Source: Ricordea florida | Taxonomy: Eukaryota > Cnidaria > Anthozoa > Corallimorpharia > Ricordeidae | Reading direction: 5' to 3' | Assembly (NCBI GenBank): GCA_949710005.1 | Contig: OX453280.1 | Coordinates: 12,400,105-12,464,104 of the forward strand | Length of the DNA: 64,000 nt | Shown: positions 21,998 to 32,130 of the stretch, piece after piece | Layout of the letters: each line of letters opens with the position of its first letter | Numbering within the stretch: position 1 is the stretch's first letter | The notes under the pieces: generated by a model | Told to the model about the DNA's origin: nothing | The model's database searches: none | What the model saw: only the letters and a program-made list of their open reading frames with translations | Program-made: the position numbers and the translations under genes

Positions 21998-24900
21998 CTT
22001 AACAATTAGCTCAAAGTCAATGCTTGTCTGTTCAGTGCAATCCTTTGGGTAATTGAATCGGCATTGTGGTTGTTGTCCATGTTTGCTACGTAAACAATAT
22101 GCTGTACTGCACCTGGTGTGACGTTCCACTGAATTAACCAGAGAGTGGTAGTCATCATTTTCATTTCCAGTCTCCTGAATGGGTACAGCAGAAGGATGTG
22201 GGTTTGGTACTGCCCAATTTCCATCTGGAAGAGCCTCGTTCATGGTGGTGAGAAGCCAGTCTGCATATTGAATAACTCTTGCTTTGGCTTCAATTCCTGC
22301 TTCTATCGCTGGTGTAAAGTCATTTACCATGTCTTGATAGTTGGATTCTTCATGTTGCCTGTCCAATATTTGCTTAAGCTTCCACCCTTGAGCAGCTTTC
22401 TTTACAAGTTCACAGAGTCCTGGGTCATTCTTGAGCTTTGCACAACCATGTGCATGAATACTTCCTCGAGCTTGCCATTCATAACGAAGCCATTTCCATT
22501 CAGCATACAAAACTTGATCCAACCAGTGTTTATTGAATTCTTCAAGTCTTGCTACGAAGTGGGAGTCTGTGATATGTTGATGGTTTATTACAGCTTTTAT
22601 CCGTATAGCAGGTGTTGCATTGTTTGGTTCCTCCAGCAGTCTATGAAGATCAGGCCAGTAATTGTCAGCTGCACTAAATGTGAAGAAAAATGTTGGTGCC
22701 CCCTTCTGTTCAATAAGAGCTTTAAGTTCCAAGTAGCGTTGATACCAGTATTGTCTTGTTCCTTGAATCTTTGCCACATAACGCTGAACTCTGTTCATGA
22801 GTTGCTGTGCAGACATCTGTCGAACCATTTCTTGTAGTTCTTCTGTGGTAAGGTTAGCATCTTGAGGGTTCTGAGTGAGGTAAACCCTAGCTTGTGACAG
22901 CAACTGATGTCTCTGCTTCATGTTCAGTGCCCAGTAGGGAAACCTTGGATGGGATGCAAACCTCCATACAAAGTGCCCTGTTGAGAAATGTTCTGCATAC
23001 CTGATAAAGTGTTTAAAACCCTCTGTTAATGTTACCTCCCTTAATCTTCTCTTGTTTGTGGGGTCTCCTCTTCCATGTGGAAACAGTGTGGGAAAGGCCA
23101 TTGTAGCCAGTCCTTCTGTCTGAAATTCATTGATGGGATCTCCTTCATTGGATGGCCAGTCCAGTGGGTCTTCACCATTAATAAAGGCACGAATAGCGTC
23201 TTGTTCCTGTTGTTGAACCTGTTGAAAAGGAAGGTAAGAACTGCTTTCCTGTTCACTACTATTTGCTTCATTCTGGTAAGGTACCTGTTCACATATTTCT
23301 TGTATCTGCTGTTCTTCGTCTGTCTCTTGGACATGAACTGTAGGCAAATTTGTTGGAACTCCATCACGTGGAAGGCACTCAATAGCTTCATGGTTGATTT
23401 CAATGTCTGAGTAGTAGGGATTGTTGTCCTTTAGCCATGCCAGTGCTTGCATCACCTTGTGTCTTCGAACTCTGCAGTCCCTGCTGCTGTTGTCTGCACC
23501 ATGTCGCCTTATCACAAGGAAGGGGAGTTCTTCTACATTGAGTGGCAGTCTTGTGATGAATCCTTGAATGTCTTGAGGAAGGTTCAACACATGTCCTTTG
23601 TAGCCATGCTGTCCTCCATGCTTACGATAAATACACATTATTGGGCAAGCTCTAGCGATAAGCATCTCCTCTACATCTGTAAGGCTCTGTAGTTCATCTG
23701 GTACTGTTCCTGGATCCATGTCATTCTCTGCTGAAAACAGTTTTGTAGTTTCTTTATCCCTCTTACATCTTAGGCACTGGTATATCTGAAGAGTAAGTCC
23801 TTGCACAGTTGGCCATGTTTCTTTACATGTTACACACTGTCTGTGTTCCAAGCTGTTGATGTTGTTGTGGAAAGCTGCCATGCTACTTTGAACCCATTGC
23901 TGCTGGTGCAGTCGCTGTTCCGAATTCATCCATCCATGTGTAAGATATTCCTCTCTAGTCTGTTCCTCGTGTTGTCTGTTTAATTGTACTTCCTGCCTAC
24001 GAGCAGCGCTGCATTGTCGCGACGTCTCGAGCCTCGAAGATCTTTGCTCGTCGGTTTCCATCTCTAAAGCACGATTGGTGTTTAATCTAAGATTATGTAA
24101 TCTACTGTTACGTTCACTCTGTGTTTCTACTTGTAATGTCATTTCGCTATAAGTACGAAGTGACTGTAATCTTTCAAGTCGTACATGGTCTGTTTCTGTT
24201 CCCCTTGTCCTGGCAGTATTTTGACGTAAAATCGTTAATCTGTTTTGCCGTTCGTCTTCTGATTCTGCCTGAATTCTAGTAGCAGTATTTGCACGTACAA
24301 TCCTTAATCTGTTATGTCGTTCCTCCTCTGATTCTGTCTGTATTCTGTTAGCAGTATTTTCGCGTAAAATCCTTAATCTGTATTGCCGTTCCTCCTCTGA
24401 TTCTGTCTGTATTCTGTTAGCAGTATTTTCGCGTAAAATTCTTAATCTGTTTTCCCGTTCCTCCTCTGATTCTGTCTGTAATCTGTTAGCAGTATTTTCG
24501 CGTAAAATCCTTAACCTGTTCTGGCGTTCGTCTTCCGATTCTGTTTGTAGTCTGTTAGAAATATTTCCCCGCAATCTCTCCAATCGTTGAAATCGTTCGT
24601 ATTCAGTTTCTGTCCTAAGTCGTTCTGCTGAATTTTGTCTCAGTATTTGTAGTCGCTGTTGTCGCTGTTCGTTAGTTTCGTTATGCAATCGTTCTGTCAC
24701 GTTTTGTCTAGCTAAAGCAAGTCTTCGTTGTCTATCAATAACACATTCAGTTTCAAACATACCTTGGTTGTATTGCCTGTGGTAATCCAGTCTCCTGCTC
24801 CTTTCTTCCGCTGATTCCTGCTGTCTCCTTTGCCTTCTTTGAGCAAGCAGTTGTTGTCTTTGCTCCGATGTCTGTTGTTGTCTTCGCTGCCGTGTCCTCT

Positions 24901-25192
24901 CTCTCTCTGCTTCGAGTCGCGCTTGTCGTTGTGCTGATGTTTCGGCACTCAAACGCGCTTGGCGACGATCTCTCGCTGCTTGGTTTATTCTCTGTCGCCG
25001 TTCCTCTTGTTGAGATGTACTTGCAGGACGAGTGAAATCGGTTTCAGCAAAATTTTGCATAATTTTCAAGAGAGTAATCAGGTACACTCCGGTCCTCAAT
25101 AAGTGAATATTGATATACGCCATAACGAGGCACGTAACCATTATATATAACCTCTGGTATGAAACCGGTTCTGACCGGTTCAAGCCGGTCAA
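21998..25192 (-). CDS. Hel-A Rep-helicase, N-terminal part (coiled repeats and HUH Rep)
   Basis: First part of the split transposase, about 1,065 codons to the LTR insertion; the open frame then runs into LTR sequence. The ATG at 25,060 (MQNFAETDFTRP) is the more likely start because homology with the short copies begins there; the upstream ATG at 25,192 adds 44 residues not seen elsewhere. Residues to about 400 are Arg/Glu-rich repeats (RILRENTANRLQTESEEER), likely coiled coil. A CxxC pair region follows (CVTCKETWPTV, CLRCKRD), then the Helitron-like N domain (ATMAFPTLFPHGRGDP, FVWRFASHPRFPYWALNM, FFFTFSAADNYWPDLH) and RGSIHAHG, the HUH histidine pair of a Rep nuclease. The tyrosine motif lies in the other part. 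Confidence 0.92.
24110..24700. repeat. 69-bp tandem coding repeats in Hel-A transposase
   Basis: A run of imperfect 69-bp units (23 residues, NRLRILRENTANRxQTESEEERx). Three central units are nearly identical in DNA, while outer units diverge, which points to recent unit duplication. Confidence 0.85.
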
Positions 25193-25434
25193 AAATGCGT
25201 CTTGTTGCTAGGTAACCAACAATATCAGTTGCTGTGCGCAAGCGCGATAATCATGTTGCCAGGTTACCAGTAAACAGAGACACGTGACCGCGAACGGACA
25301 CCTTTAAAATATAGATATATATATATATATAAATATAAAGTGTAAAAGTTGATTAATCGTAAAACAGTGCTCAATACGTGAACGTAGAGCGAAGTAGTTG
25401 TTGCGGGAGAAAAAACACAAACAAACTACAGGTT

Positions 25435-25479
25435 TATCCCTACAAGCCTGTTTCGTGGTTGCCCACTCATCAGGGGATA
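25435..25479 (-). ncRNA. Hammerhead ribozyme motif (copy 2)
   Basis: On the minus strand: stem I TATCCC/GGGATA (six pairs), core CTGATGA, stem II GTGG-GCAA-CCAC, GAAA, stem III ACA-GGCT-TGT, cleavage predicted after the A at 25,441. Identical to copy 3 over the whole motif. Confidence 0.88.
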
Positions 25480-25553
25480 TGGTGGGAATGTCCTTTACCA
25501 TCGCTTATATACAAAGTAGTTAAATTTACATAGAAAATAGAGATCGTTAAGTT

Positions 25554-25820
25554 TCAGGTATTGCGTAAGAGGGTTTTGTTTCTGTGGCGGCAAGAAGACA
25601 CAAGCTCATTACGTTTGTTTAGCGTGGATAGTTCGGGTCGGCAGATGATTAGGAATTTTTCTTTGAGGCAGAGGTTACATCTTTTGCTTGAGCTGTTATA
25701 TGGCGAGTGCGAAGACAGGATCCGCCAGGAAATAAAGTGTTCAATGTTGTTGTCTTTAAGGGTCCATATGTGTTTGCTGAGCTCGGTGGAGTTTCTGTGT
25801 TTAGCGTGGCGGAAAGATTG
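25554..25820 (-). pseudogene. GIY-YIG fragment, left arm of Penelope-like pair
   Basis: Encodes only the later part of the GIY-YIG domain from RHAKHRNSTELSKH through SKRCNLCLKEKFLI to the stop. The VIY and YIG motifs are missing, so no nuclease activity is expected. Nearly identical in sequence to the C-terminus at 5,270-5,542. Confidence 0.85.
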
Positions 25821-26238
25821 CCGACAAAAGAACAATTGCCCACTCAACGGAAACTACCTACAACCATCGGTAATCTACCAAGCCACCGTTACGCGTAAAG
25901 ACAACAACACGTGCCAAACCTACATCGGACTTACGGAAAACGACTTCAAAACAAGATACAGAAACCACACCGCATCTTTCCGCCACGCTAAACACAGAAA
26001 CTCCACCGAGCTCAGCAAACACATATGGACCCTTAAAGACAACAACATTGAACACTTTATTTCCTGGCGGATCCTGTCTTCGCACTCGCCATATAACAGC
26101 TCAAGCAAAAGATGTAACCTCTGCCTCAAAGAAAAATTCCTAATCATCTGCCGACCCGAACTATCCACGCTAAACAAACGTAATGAGCTTGTGTCTTCTT
26201 GCCGCCACAGAAACAAAACCCTCTTACGCAATACCTGA
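25821..26238 (+). pseudogene. GIY-YIG fragment, right arm of Penelope-like pair
   Basis: Carries the Cys knuckle end (NCPLNGNYLQ), VIYQATV, TYIGLTENDFKTRYRNH and the C-terminus to the stop. An open frame that runs on upstream to 25,561 is only the antisense of the left arm. The RT region is absent. It differs from the 5,012-5,542 copy at few positions. Confidence 0.85.
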
Positions 26239-26311
26239 CACTTAACGATCTCTATTATTATGTAAATTTAAGTACTTTGTATATAAGCGATGGTAAAGGA
26301 CATTCCCACCA

Positions 26312-26356
26312 TATCCCCTGATGAGTGGGCAACCACGAAACAGGCTTGTAGGGATA
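26312..26356 (+). ncRNA. Hammerhead ribozyme motif (copy 3)
   Basis: Stem I TATCCC (26,312-26,317) with GGGATA (26,351-26,356), CTGATGA (26,318-26,324), stem II to 26,336, GAAA (26,337-26,340), stem III to 26,349, cleavage predicted after 26,350. All core bases of the hammerhead are present. Confidence 0.88.
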
Positions 26357-26394
26357 AACCTGTAGTTTGTTTGTGTTTTTTCTCCCCCAACAAC

Positions 26395-26524
26395 TATATA
26401 TAAATATACATATATAAAAACTCTCGGCTCGATTTACTCGGGCTTGCGAGACACGAGGTGTGACCGGAACCGACACGATTAGTAACCTCGCTACGCTCGG
26501 CCTTCGGCCTCGCTTCGCGAGGAA
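26395..26524 (-). other. Hel-A 5' terminus of the autonomous copy
   Basis: On the minus strand: TTCCTCGCGAAGCGAGG, a second hairpin GCCGAAGGCC, then ACTAATCGTGTCGGTTCCGG, GGGCTTGCGAG complement, TCGAGCCGAGAG, then (TA)n. The same 130 bases start the full-length short copies at 34,798 and 39,466. Confidence 0.85.
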
Positions 26525-26748
26525 CAATAACAATAATATCAATAACAGCAATAATAATAATAATAATAATAATAATGGTAATAATACACTAATCATGATA
26601 ATAATTACAAGAACTGAGAAAGTAAAAAAGTGATAATGATATAACAATATGTAAATACATAAATTAGGGCTCTATCCCTCATGAGAAAAACCATCATGAG
26701 TTCTTTAAAAACTAGCTTCGCGAGGTTTTGCGGGAGTCGTATTTCCAG
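26525..26748 (+). mobile_element. Short Hel-A copy, right part
   Basis: Continues the copy broken at 13,157: (AAT)n tract as in sister copies, a large internal deletion, then the 3' terminus GCTTCGCGAGGTTTTGCGGG...TTTCCAG, with C in place of T in the last CTAG. Confidence 0.75.
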
Positions 26749-27894
26749 TCTAGGTTTGATATATATTTCAAGGATGGAGATGCTGAAACGTTATTATGGC
26801 AAACACTATGCTAAACTCTTCAAATTTTTTAAACGCCTGTCCCAAAATGCTGCACCATTACCAGCAAGCAAGGTAGTAGATTGTATGCTAGCACACTAGG
26901 CTTCCTTAAGTCAACAGCCCACTTTCACAATCCGTGCTTCCAGAGAGAGATAAAACTGGTCTTCTTTATCTGGGAGTACGCGTGCAGCACAGCCTCTACA
27001 AAAAGCGTGGCAGAATAAACTCACCTGAGAGCAAGGAGGCGACAGCTGTTTGGAAAGGTGGGAAAATGAAGGATGGCTTGTGTCAAGTCTCAGTCGCAGA
27101 GGTCTATGTCACATTAATAGGCCAGCAAAACACATTTTTAGCAAGATAGAATCTTATTTCAGGCAGTTCACCTCCAAAGCCAATGTACAAAATGTGATAT
27201 TGAGGGTATCATTCATAAATCAATTACTGACTGTGAGGTGCTATCAATACAATATCAGAGCTGGTACCAGGTGCGTGTGTCTTCACAGATATTTTGCATG
27301 AAATAATGACCTGGTTCTTAATGGGTCTGCTATTTTCTCTGGCCTGTGATTTTATTCAGAAATACAGGGTAAAAAATAGGCGCTCAAAAAGGGGTTGCGC
27401 GCACGGAACTCAAACGAATTTGTGACAAGCACATTTATAGACAGACTTAATCTGACCCTTTTGCTACTTTTAAGATTTGGGAATTAATGTTATGGTCTTA
27501 TGGTCAGAGCAGGTGTCGTCAGCATAAGCCAAAAGGTAATGATAACTCTCACATATATTGCAAAACCCAATCCAATAAATTGTTTCATCATAATGGTTTT
27601 TGTACACTGTCTGCAGAAACAACATAAAGTTTAACACACATTGAACCAAATTAAAACTTTTCCTAGATTCTTACTGAAGACTATGAAAGAAAAGTCCAGT
27701 TGGCTAAGAGAAAAACTTTGTTTCGATAATTTTGAAGGGGTGTTGACAATCAAGATAGAAAATAAAAAAACAAGATATGACTCTTGCCTGGGAACTGCAA
27801 ATTGGAAAACGTTTGCAACACATGTCCAGCAACGAAACAGTCCATGAAAACACAAAGAAAACGACTAACATTGGTTTGGCCGTGTTTTAAGGTA
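26749..27894. other. No gene or known repeat recognised
   Basis: Only short frames without recognisable motifs. It may be single-copy intergenic DNA or old repeats beyond recognition. Confidence 0.4.
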
Positions 27895-28345
27895 ATGGTT
27901 TATGCTATTAACCCGGAGTTTATCGATAAGAACCAACGTGCAAATTAATCTTGCTAACCAAATTTAATGTCACTTGTTCACTTGGGAAGCAAAGTTGAAT
28001 TATATTTTTTACAAAATGGTTTCAAACATAGGAAGAGTTTGCAACTCCATTTGAAGAAATGTCGCCACTAGAACTAAACAAACGTCTTCAGAATGTTTTT
28101 CTGTCAGCGAGAAAACGAGACGTACGGCGATCCGAGCCGCGTTGGATTGCCACCTGCGAAGTCCCCCGTTTTCCAAGCCATTTTCTTTTTGTGGTGTACA
28201 TTATCTCACTGTTTTAGTATATACTTAAACAACTATTCACCTCAGTGTCGGTGGTTAGCGGTGGATATTTACATCGCCGTTTCGCGGCTCGGTAAATATC
28301 CACTACTAGCCGCCTCCACTTCGGTGAATAGTTGTTAACTAGCTC
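27895..28345. repeat. Direct repeat, left copy, ending in a palindrome
   Basis: Matches 29,460-30,128 in the same orientation (shared blocks TACAAAATGGTTTCAAA, GCAACTCCATTTGAAGAAATG, GATCCGAGCCGCGTTGGAT, GCCATTTTCTTTTTGTGGTG). It ends in a long foldback, 28,230-28,337: CAACTATTCACCTCAGTGTC and its complement around GTTTCGCGGC. Confidence 0.8.
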
Positions 28346-28429
28346 AGTATATACTAAGACAGTGGATAGCGTTCAAGGTGCGCTCTGATTGGCTATTCAA
28401 ACTCCAAATAACCTTTGCTATTCTGGCTT

Positions 28430-29288
28430 GCGGCGGTGATTATGGCAAAAAAAAAGGGAGAATCAGGTCTCATCATTACTTCAGGTCGGTGGCTCTTGAA
28501 AGACTTGTAGTATTTCACCGGACAGCACTCATTGTGTGTTGCTTGAGTTGTTGGATTGAAAGCCCTTGAGGTATTTCCATGCCTGGTCTTAGAGCCTCTC
28601 TCGCCGGCCCAAACAAAGAAACAATTTCCTGTAATTCCATCTGTTATGAGAGAAATATCTCCCCACTTCAGCTTACGACTCTCGTCACAAGCTCAAAATC
28701 CAAACTGAAGTGAGAGAAGCCACCACACTGTCCTTTGAAGAGCCTCTGGATTGTGGTCACCAAACTTGCCAATTGTAAACAGGAGATCCTCTTCTTCATC
28801 AGTAAGCTCTTGAGCAGCTCGAGGACGATTTCCCTTTGCAGTGTCTTGAACAAGTTGCTTTTTCTTCGCCAAAAAGACCTCTCTAGATTTGGAAAAGTCT
28901 TGGTCTTTCAGTTTGTTAAGTTTGGAGCCTTTTTTTTATCGTTCAGAGATCTCAGAGATCTCTGCAAACTTCTCTGAAACGACGTCAGAGTAGAGGGTTC
29001 GTATGCACCGCCATCGTTTTTCTTTGCGTCCATGAAAAACCGACAGATGAGGATGTTTAGCTCCTTGGCAGGTTAGGACTCAATTTCGCTTTCTTCGTTA
29101 AGGTTCTTTAGGTACCTCTTGCAAGTATTAACGTCGTACTGGGTTTTCTTAACGGTGTTTTCGGGTCGCTGGCCCACGATGAAATTTTGTACGTCAGTCA
29201 TCGTAAAATTCGTCTGGTTTTCTTTACTGTTTTCCTTGTTTATGTTCCCACATAATTCTTCTTCGTGGTAAAATTCGTCGGAGTCCAT
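28430..29288 (-). pseudogene. Crypton/DUF3504-type recombinase-like protein (KIAA1958/ZMYM-like)
   Basis: An ATG at 29,288 opens a 71-codon frame (MTDVQNFIVGQRPENTVKKT, YDVNTCKRYLKNL) ending at an early stop. The next bases continue the same family in other frames: RKELNILICRFFMDAKKND, YEPSTLTSFQRSL, then NPEALQRTVWWLLSLQFGF, KLKWGDISLITDG, CCPVKYYKSFKSHRPEVM and RPDSPFFFA. This order is that of DUF3504 proteins, domesticated relatives of Crypton tyrosine recombinases that are abundant in cnidarian genomes. At least two frame changes and stops make it dead. It lies between two direct repeats, so it may have belonged to a mobile unit. Confidence 0.7.
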
Positions 29289-29745
29289 ATTTGACGTTAA
29301 CTTTTGTTTTGAGAAATAATTTGTAACTTTGTTTTGGTTACACTGGTTTAGATACTGTGACCGTGGTCAAGAGACAGGGGAATACCGCCCGCTCCCGGAA
29401 CCAATCAGATTGTAGGATTTTCAAAATTCCGCCCGCTCACAGGCTAAGGAAGAAAATTAAATGGTTTATGTTTTTAACCTGGAGCTTACCGATAAAAACG
29501 AACGAGAAAGGTTTTATTTACAAATGCAAATTAATCTTGCATAACCAAATTTGATGTAACTTGTTTATTTGAGAGCCAGAATTTGTATTTTTTTTTTTAC
29601 AAAATGGTTTCAAAATACAGAGACTTTGCAACTCCATTTGAAGAAATGTAGCCACCAGAACTAAACAAATGCCTTCAGAAATTTTCAAGTATTTTTCCGC
29701 GATCCGAGCCGCGTTGGATCGTCACTTGATAAGTCCTCCATTTTC

Positions 29746-29849
29746 GGTAGGTACGTGGTGTAAGCATCGTGTATGGCTATGGAGAGCAATGTATGCCATA
29801 TATTCACTAACGAGGAACCACTATATGATGCTTACACCACGTACCTACC
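29746..29849. mobile_element. 104-bp MITE, perfect 23-bp ends, 8-bp duplication
   Basis: Terminal inverted repeats begin GGTAGGTACGTGGTGTAAGC and are perfect over 23 bp. The flanks repeat CCATTTTC (29,738-29,745 and 29,850-29,857). The other direct-repeat copy is uninterrupted. An 8-bp duplication fits the hAT or P superfamilies. Confidence 0.9.
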
Positions 29850-29882
29850 CCATTTTCGAAGCCATTTTCTTTTTGTGGTGTA

Positions 29883-30011
29883 TGTTGTAGTTCAATTTTA
29901 TCCTTGGTTTAAATTTTATTTTCCTTTGTTTCAAACTCATTATCATACATTACCATACCGGAAAACAAAGGAAAATAACATCTGAACCAAGGAAAAAATT
30001 GAAGGACAACA
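29883..30011. mobile_element. 129-bp MITE with TGTA duplication
   Basis: Imperfect inverted ends (TGTTGTAGTTCAATTTTATC against TGTTGTCCTTCAATTTTTTC) and TGTA on both flanks (29,879-29,882 and 30,012-30,015). The left direct-repeat copy reads straight through GTGGTGTACATTATC. Confidence 0.75.
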
Positions 30012-30128
30012 TGTACATTATCTCACTACCTTTAGTTTATACTAAAACAACTATTCACCTCAGTGTCGGTGGCTAGCGGTGGATATTTATATTCACCGCT
30101 AGCCACCTTCACTTCGGTGAATAGTTGT

Positions 30129-32078
30129 TAATTAGTCGGTGGGATAAAAACAGAAAGTGTATCACTTTTCATGAATAAGCAAGGCAGCTAAAAATAAGAT
30201 TTTAAAATGGATTAAGTGATATATTGGCTAAAAAAAACTGTCAAGAGGCGCCGTTTGATTGCTATATTAATGAGTCAAATTTGGAAACTACTGATATTGG
30301 CTGTTAAGATAAATGTATGTATTTCCTTTTTTAAAAAATTAGTAAGGCTGCAGCCACAAAAGGAAACATAATTATCACTGTTAGCCTTCTAAAATCCCCT
30401 TTAATTAGTTGATCTTGCAGTGTTTACTCGGTGATATTAAAGCCGACGTCCAAAGTTACAGTGCTAGATGTAAGCACGTTGTTCCGTACAAGTGAAAAGA
30501 AAATGCAGCAAATTTCCATTCTGTCGTCCACGGCGGGAAGCGAAAATGGCGCTTTTCAAACTTTCCTGGATTTCGAAAAAAATAAGGCACCTCAGGATTT
30601 TTGAAAAGTATTTTCGAAAATAACTCACCATAGGGGTTATCTGGGCAAGATATCGAGGAATCGAAATTTTCGCGACTGACTTCGGATTCTCGATATTTGC
30701 AGACATCGGCTCTTAAATAACAGTTGAGTAGCTTGACAGGATGTCAAAATTTAGAATTTTTTTTTGGTGAAAACATTGATTAAAGAACAATGGTAGGCAT
30801 GTGTCACGCTAAAATAGCAAAATAAAATAACAAAGATAACATAATAAAATGACGAGGAATTGCAGGACAAGCTACCTGGAGGCATTTCCATCGCAAACAC
30901 GAGTTTGTCTTCTATAAATAAGCTATTTAGTTCCGAGTCAGAAATTTTTTGTGAAAAATTCAGAGCTCCGGATTATTCCTGCAATTTAGTGCATGCAGAA
31001 AACGTGGCTCTTACCCTAATATGTTTTCAATTGTCTTTTTCTTTTGACGAGGCCAAGCGTTCTATCATGTCACTGTATTTCCAAGAATGGATTAAATTAT
31101 GAAGTTTTGAGTTTTTTTTGGAGAAAAATACTGGATATTCACCAATGGGACATTCTGCACACTATGCAGCTGAGTAAATTCATGCAAGGACACTTGATAA
31201 TCAAGTTACCAATACTAGTACTAAGGAAAATCAATTTAAGAATTTTAACTTGTAACTGTTGTTTCTACAGTCTACAAGCACCCCTTCTAATATAAAAAGC
31301 CTTCAGTCATAATTCGGTCGAGTAAGACCGTCTGTAGAAAAAGTGCTTCGCTCTAACGAAGGGCTAATGCTCGAAACGCCACCTCACCTGAAACGGTGAT
31401 AACACTTGCTTTATCAACTCGTTTTGGTAAACCATTTTCTTTGTGTTTCAATTTCTCACCGACGCAACACCGGTTTTCTCCTTTATAAATGCAAAAAAAA
31501 AAGACCTGAATACTTCACATCTGAAGAAACGTTACGAACGAAAATCGATTTGCAACAGCGCATGAATTGAATAAAGTGAAGACTGGGGGCAACGCAAATT
31601 TAAGAGTCATCATTACCATTACTAAAAATAACCTCGAGCTGTAGAATATAGGAAGGCACTTTCATGTTACCAATCACCGGACAGGAAAATTGGCTTTGTA
31701 AGTCCAAACATAATAACGCGAAAATCCATCTGGTGGGCTCAATTTTAAGACTGCTTTTTCCTAACAACGCAACGTAAAAGAATGCAGATGTAAGTTAACG
31801 AGAACGCCGTGGTGTTAGGCAGCTAAAACGTCCAGTGAAATTCTGGGGATTAAATCAATACAAGCCACAGTTCAAACTAATAAAATAAAAAAAAACAACA
31901 ACAACCCTGACAACAAAAGTAATTACTTTAGCTACGACCAATGCAACCATAGCGGTTATAAACCGTAGAATTACACCACAGAGCAAAATAACGTTAAAGA
32001 GAAAATTTCTTCCGAAATGCATTACTTTTGGAGTCGATCTATTCGAATTTTAGAAGGGTGTTGCGTTTCTAGACTTAC
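30129..32078. other. Intergenic or intronic DNA, one possible small exon
   Basis: No repeat was firmly identified. A 36-bp minus-strand piece at 30,876-30,911 (EDKLVFAMEMPPG) has AG and GT borders and the right phase to follow the signal-peptide exon at 32,079. Bases 31,315-31,480 resemble a retroelement tail (GAAGGGCTAATGCTCGAAAC). Both readings are weak. Confidence 0.3.
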
Positions 32079-32130
32079 CGACTGAGACTATACCCAACAG
32101 CACCGTAAGTGTGCGGAAAAGGACCTTCAT
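32079..32130 (-). CDS. Candidate first exon encoding a signal peptide
   Basis: ATG at 32,130 gives MKVLFRTLTVLLGIVSVG, with a basic start and a hydrophobic core as in a secretory signal, ending at a consensus donor TCG|GTAAGT in phase 1. The in-frame sequence beyond the donor has no further hydrophobic or domain signal. A phase-compatible candidate second exon lies at 30,876-30,911. The gene is not recognised, and a chance match is possible. Confidence 0.35.

Larger units (their letters stand above)
25330..26394. mobile_element. Head-to-head pair of Penelope-like fragments
   Basis: Two 5'-truncated copies in opposite orientation meet near 25,820, giving an inverted repeat with arms of about 490 bp and both 3' tails pointing outward. 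The pair sits in the (TA)n tract inside the Hel-A 5' end: TA repeats lie at 25,314-25,335 and 26,395-26,415. The left tail is complete (CAACTTTTACACTTTA); the right tail stops about 60 bases earlier. The arms are almost identical, so the event is recent. Confidence 0.85.
13158..26524 (-). mobile_element. Autonomous Hel-A Helitron carrying two nested insertions
   Basis: Its 5' end (26,524, TTCCTCGCGAAGCGAGG on the minus strand) and 3' end (13,158, ...TTTCTAG) match the short copies, and between them lies one Rep-helicase gene. The 3' region 13,158-14,400 is homologous to the 3' parts of the short copies; 14,400-14,855 is an AT-rich trailer seen only here. Nested inside are a Ty3/Gypsy element (17,406-21,997 with one duplication) and a head-to-head pair of Penelope-like fragments (about 25,330-26,394). 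Without them the element is about 7.7 kb. It interrupts the short copy whose halves lie at 11,106-13,157 and 26,525-26,748. The 5' terminus and a subterminal block near the 3' end are complementary over 11 bp, as in Helentron/Helitron2 elements. Confidence 0.88.
29460..30128. repeat. Direct repeat, right copy, with two nested MITEs
   Basis: Same unit as 27,895-28,345, including the terminal palindrome (30,042-30,127, CAACTATTCACCTCAGTGTC...). Two small elements are nested in it at 29,746-29,849 and 29,883-30,011; without them the copies are similar in length. Confidence 0.8.

Noticed and set aside
25561-25820. Upstream half of a 225-codon plus-strand frame through the Penelope pair
   Set aside because: It is the antisense of the left arm joined to the sense right arm by the inverted repeat, not a real fusion protein.
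31340-31385. Possible fourth hammerhead core (CTAACGA...GAAAC)
   Set aside because: The core has A where CUGANGA needs G, and no closing stems I and III could be paired.
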